A stretch of 31,691 nt of DNA. It comes from Daphnia carinata (taxonomy: Eukaryota > Arthropoda > Branchiopoda > Diplostraca > Daphniidae). Under the pieces are notes generated by a model. It was given only the letters and a program-made list of their open reading frames with translations. It was not told the origin of the DNA and searched no databases. Shown here piece after piece: positions 29,936 to 31,691 of this stretch. The position numbers were made by a program, and so were the translations under genes. How positions within the stretch are numbered: position 1 is the first letter of the stretch; the number at the start of each line of letters is the position of its first letter. The stretch lies in NCBI RefSeq assembly GCF_022539665.2, contig NW_026712468.1:1-31691 (forward strand), written 5' to 3'.

Positions 29936-31657
29936 GTGTCTTACGTTAAATCTTGTAAGCTTTGTCAAGCCCGGAAAAGTCCAAAAATCAAGCCTGCAGG
30001 ACTATTACAGTGCATTCGAGTGTCTCGCCCATTTCAAAATGTAGGGATTGATCTACTGGGGCCGTTCACGATATCCCACGGCGGGAATAAAATGATCATT
30101 GTAGCGGTTGATTACCTCACTAAATGGGTCGAACTTTCACCATTGCCCTCAGGGAAGGCGGATGTAGTATCAAAATTCTTGGTGGAACACATTGTGTTAC
30201 GTCACGGAATGCCGGAAAAACTCATATCAGATCGAGGAAAGTGTTTTATGGCTGATATCACACAAACCGTTCTACGTACCTTAGGGATTCAACACAAAAC
30301 GACATCTAGCTACCATCCACAATCAAACGGCCAGGTTGAAAGGATGAACCACACATTGGCAACCATGATTTCTATGTATATTTCCGAAGACCAAAAAGAC
30401 TGGGATGCACAACTAAAACACATTTGTTTTGCATATAACACTTCACGACAAGATTCTACTGGGTTTTCCCCATTTTTTCTGCTATATGGGCGAGAGCCAG
30501 TACTCCCAATCGATTTGCTAGTAGGTACATGCCCGCAGGCCTGGGTACCGGAATCACAGGAAGTGTTACCATACGCTGAACAATTATTGTTGAACCTTCA
30601 AAATGCTCGACACATAGTTCGGCGGCGGATACAACACGTACAAGAAAAACAGAAGAAAGGGTATGATGCCCGACATAACGACATCACCTTCCAAAAAGGT
30701 GATTTAGTTCTAATTTACAAGCCTATCCGAAAAAATGGAAGATCAGAAAAATTACTCCATCGCTGGATTGGTCCTTACATTGTGCTACGGCAAACAACCC
30801 CGGTAAACTATGAAGTGCAGCTACAACATAGCAAGAAAAAAACGGATATTGTACATGTAGTGTGCATGAAAATGTTCGTCGAACGTATCGTCGATCAGAT
30901 CCACGCACTCTCCGCGTCGTACAAACTACCTCTACCAGATCAAGAGGTGACGGAACACAGACAACTACATTCCCTGCCTCCGCAATCGCGCTCGTTAGAT
31001 GTTGCTCCCGAAGCTACTGTTGAAGTTGCAGAAGCTAGGACGTCCCAACCGCCAATTCCAATAACCGAGCAATCGACAATAAACAACCGAGGCAACCCAA
31101 TTGACTTGCCCCCACGTATTCGGCGCAAACCAAATTTTTTCATGGCCGGACTCACCTATCTTTTGTTACTAGGGTTTGGTAACGCGCTGCCGTCGAAAGA
31201 CGGCATTATCATCCGGGATACGGCAATCTTTAAAGAACAGCCCAGCATTTCTATCAGCGAATCTTCCTGGACGGTAGTTACGGACGTCCTACTCCATGAC
31301 GCCGAAACATCGACTGCAGCAGTAGAAGACCATCTGGCGAAACTTTCTCGAGTAGCACACGCTCATCACATGGATGGCATCAAATTTGAAAAAGACGACG
31401 TGCGTACAGCATGGAGGGACACCACCAGCTTTATGGCGGCCAATAAAATTGATAACCAAGTACGATTAATGGGGCGGACATTGAATGATTCTAAGACTCG
31501 CCTGGCAACATGTGCTCTCACATTATCGGGGGCACGGCGGCCAAAACGGGGTATCCTGGACATGGGAGGTGCTACGTTAAAATGGCTATTCGGAGTATCG
31601 ACTCAAGCAGATCTCCAAGACCCTCAATTCTCGCATCGAAGCATCGAAATCGGATAA
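29936..31657 (+). pseudogene. gag-pol-env: E3 integrase core continuing in frame into env
   Basis: A single open frame of about 570 residues begins in the integrase zinc domain (CKLCQARKS). It contains the DDE core (GIDLLGP about 30050, SDRGKCF about 30225, VERMNHT about 30340) and the GPY motif (HRWIGPYIVL about 30760-30790). It continues without a stop through a 7-base A run (30836-30842), the integrase end (TDIVHVVCMKMF), the proline-rich linker, the env signal segment (31145-31190), the furin-type site (about 31535-31550) and the LFG motif (about 31590). It ends only because of an extra C near 31621. This is direct evidence that pol and env share one frame in this family. The E2 copy is separated by a shorter A run. 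Confidence 0.88.
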
Positions 31658-31691
31658 AACCGTACACCTGGATCAACATGCGTCAGTGGCA

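Larger units (their letters stand above)
25139..31691 (+). mobile_element. E3: inverted near-copy of E2, truncated by the window end
   Basis: From about 26850 onward the plus strand follows the reverse complement of E2 (gag C-terminus, pol, start of env) almost base for base. Differences are mostly single-base insertions and deletions, with few substitutions. The first 1.7 kb is not a normal element end but an interleaving of two templates (entered separately). No proper LTR or primer site can be assigned on the left. Env is cut by the window end, where the match to E2 also deteriorates in the last 70 bases. Confidence 0.85.

Noticed and set aside
15355..31691. A simple fold-back (hairpin) read or assembly palindrome joining E2 to E3
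   Set aside because: The satellite between them (23855-25138) stays in plus orientation throughout and is not palindromic, so a simple fold-back does not explain it. A more complex misjoin remains possible.

Overview
This is eukaryotic, non-genic heterochromatin-like DNA made of two ingredients: a 70-bp tandem satellite and Ty3/gypsy-class LTR retrotransposons that carry an envelope gene (errantivirus-like). I see no host gene, rRNA, tRNA or bacterial-type operon. The envelope proteins have a furin-type site followed by a glycine-rich fusion-peptide/LFG motif, as in insect errantivirus and baculovirus F-type proteins. An arthropod host is therefore the best guess, but the species cannot be fixed from sequence alone.

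Layout: (1) 1-4787, about 68 almost identical copies of the satellite. (2) 4788-12680, element E1 on the minus strand: 5' LTR at 12415-12680, tRNA-Ala-type primer site, leader, gag, pol entered by a -1 frameshift, an in-frame TAG near the end of integrase, then env in the pol frame. The env has one further frame break and is cut off just before its membrane anchor, so there is no 3' LTR. (3) 12681-15354, about 38 satellite copies. (4) 15355-23854, element E2 on the minus strand, a second, related family: 5' LTR at 23534-23854, the same primer type, a repeat-rich leader of about 900 bp, gag and pol fused in one reading frame, and env with its membrane anchor, broken by two one-base deletions. 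It also lacks a 3' LTR. (5) 23855-25138, an older, diverged stretch of the satellite with several monomer subtypes. (6) 25139-31691, E3 on the plus strand, an almost identical inverted copy of E2 running off the window. Its first 1.7 kb is a fine-grained interleaving of two oppositely oriented parts of the E2 family, and the rest is full of single-base indels.

How the parts would work: Gag packages the RNA, protease cuts the polyprotein, RT/RNase H copies RNA primed by tRNA-Ala, integrase inserts the cDNA, and Env would allow cell-to-cell spread. All three copies are defective as read. The most notable biology is that pol and env lie in one frame in both families, and in the E2/E3 family gag-pol-env appears to be one continuous frame by descent. 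The most notable structural oddity is the interleaved block at 25139-26850, which I think is an assembly consensus artefact. Part of the other damage (single-base indels in E3, missing 3' LTRs) may be of the same origin.
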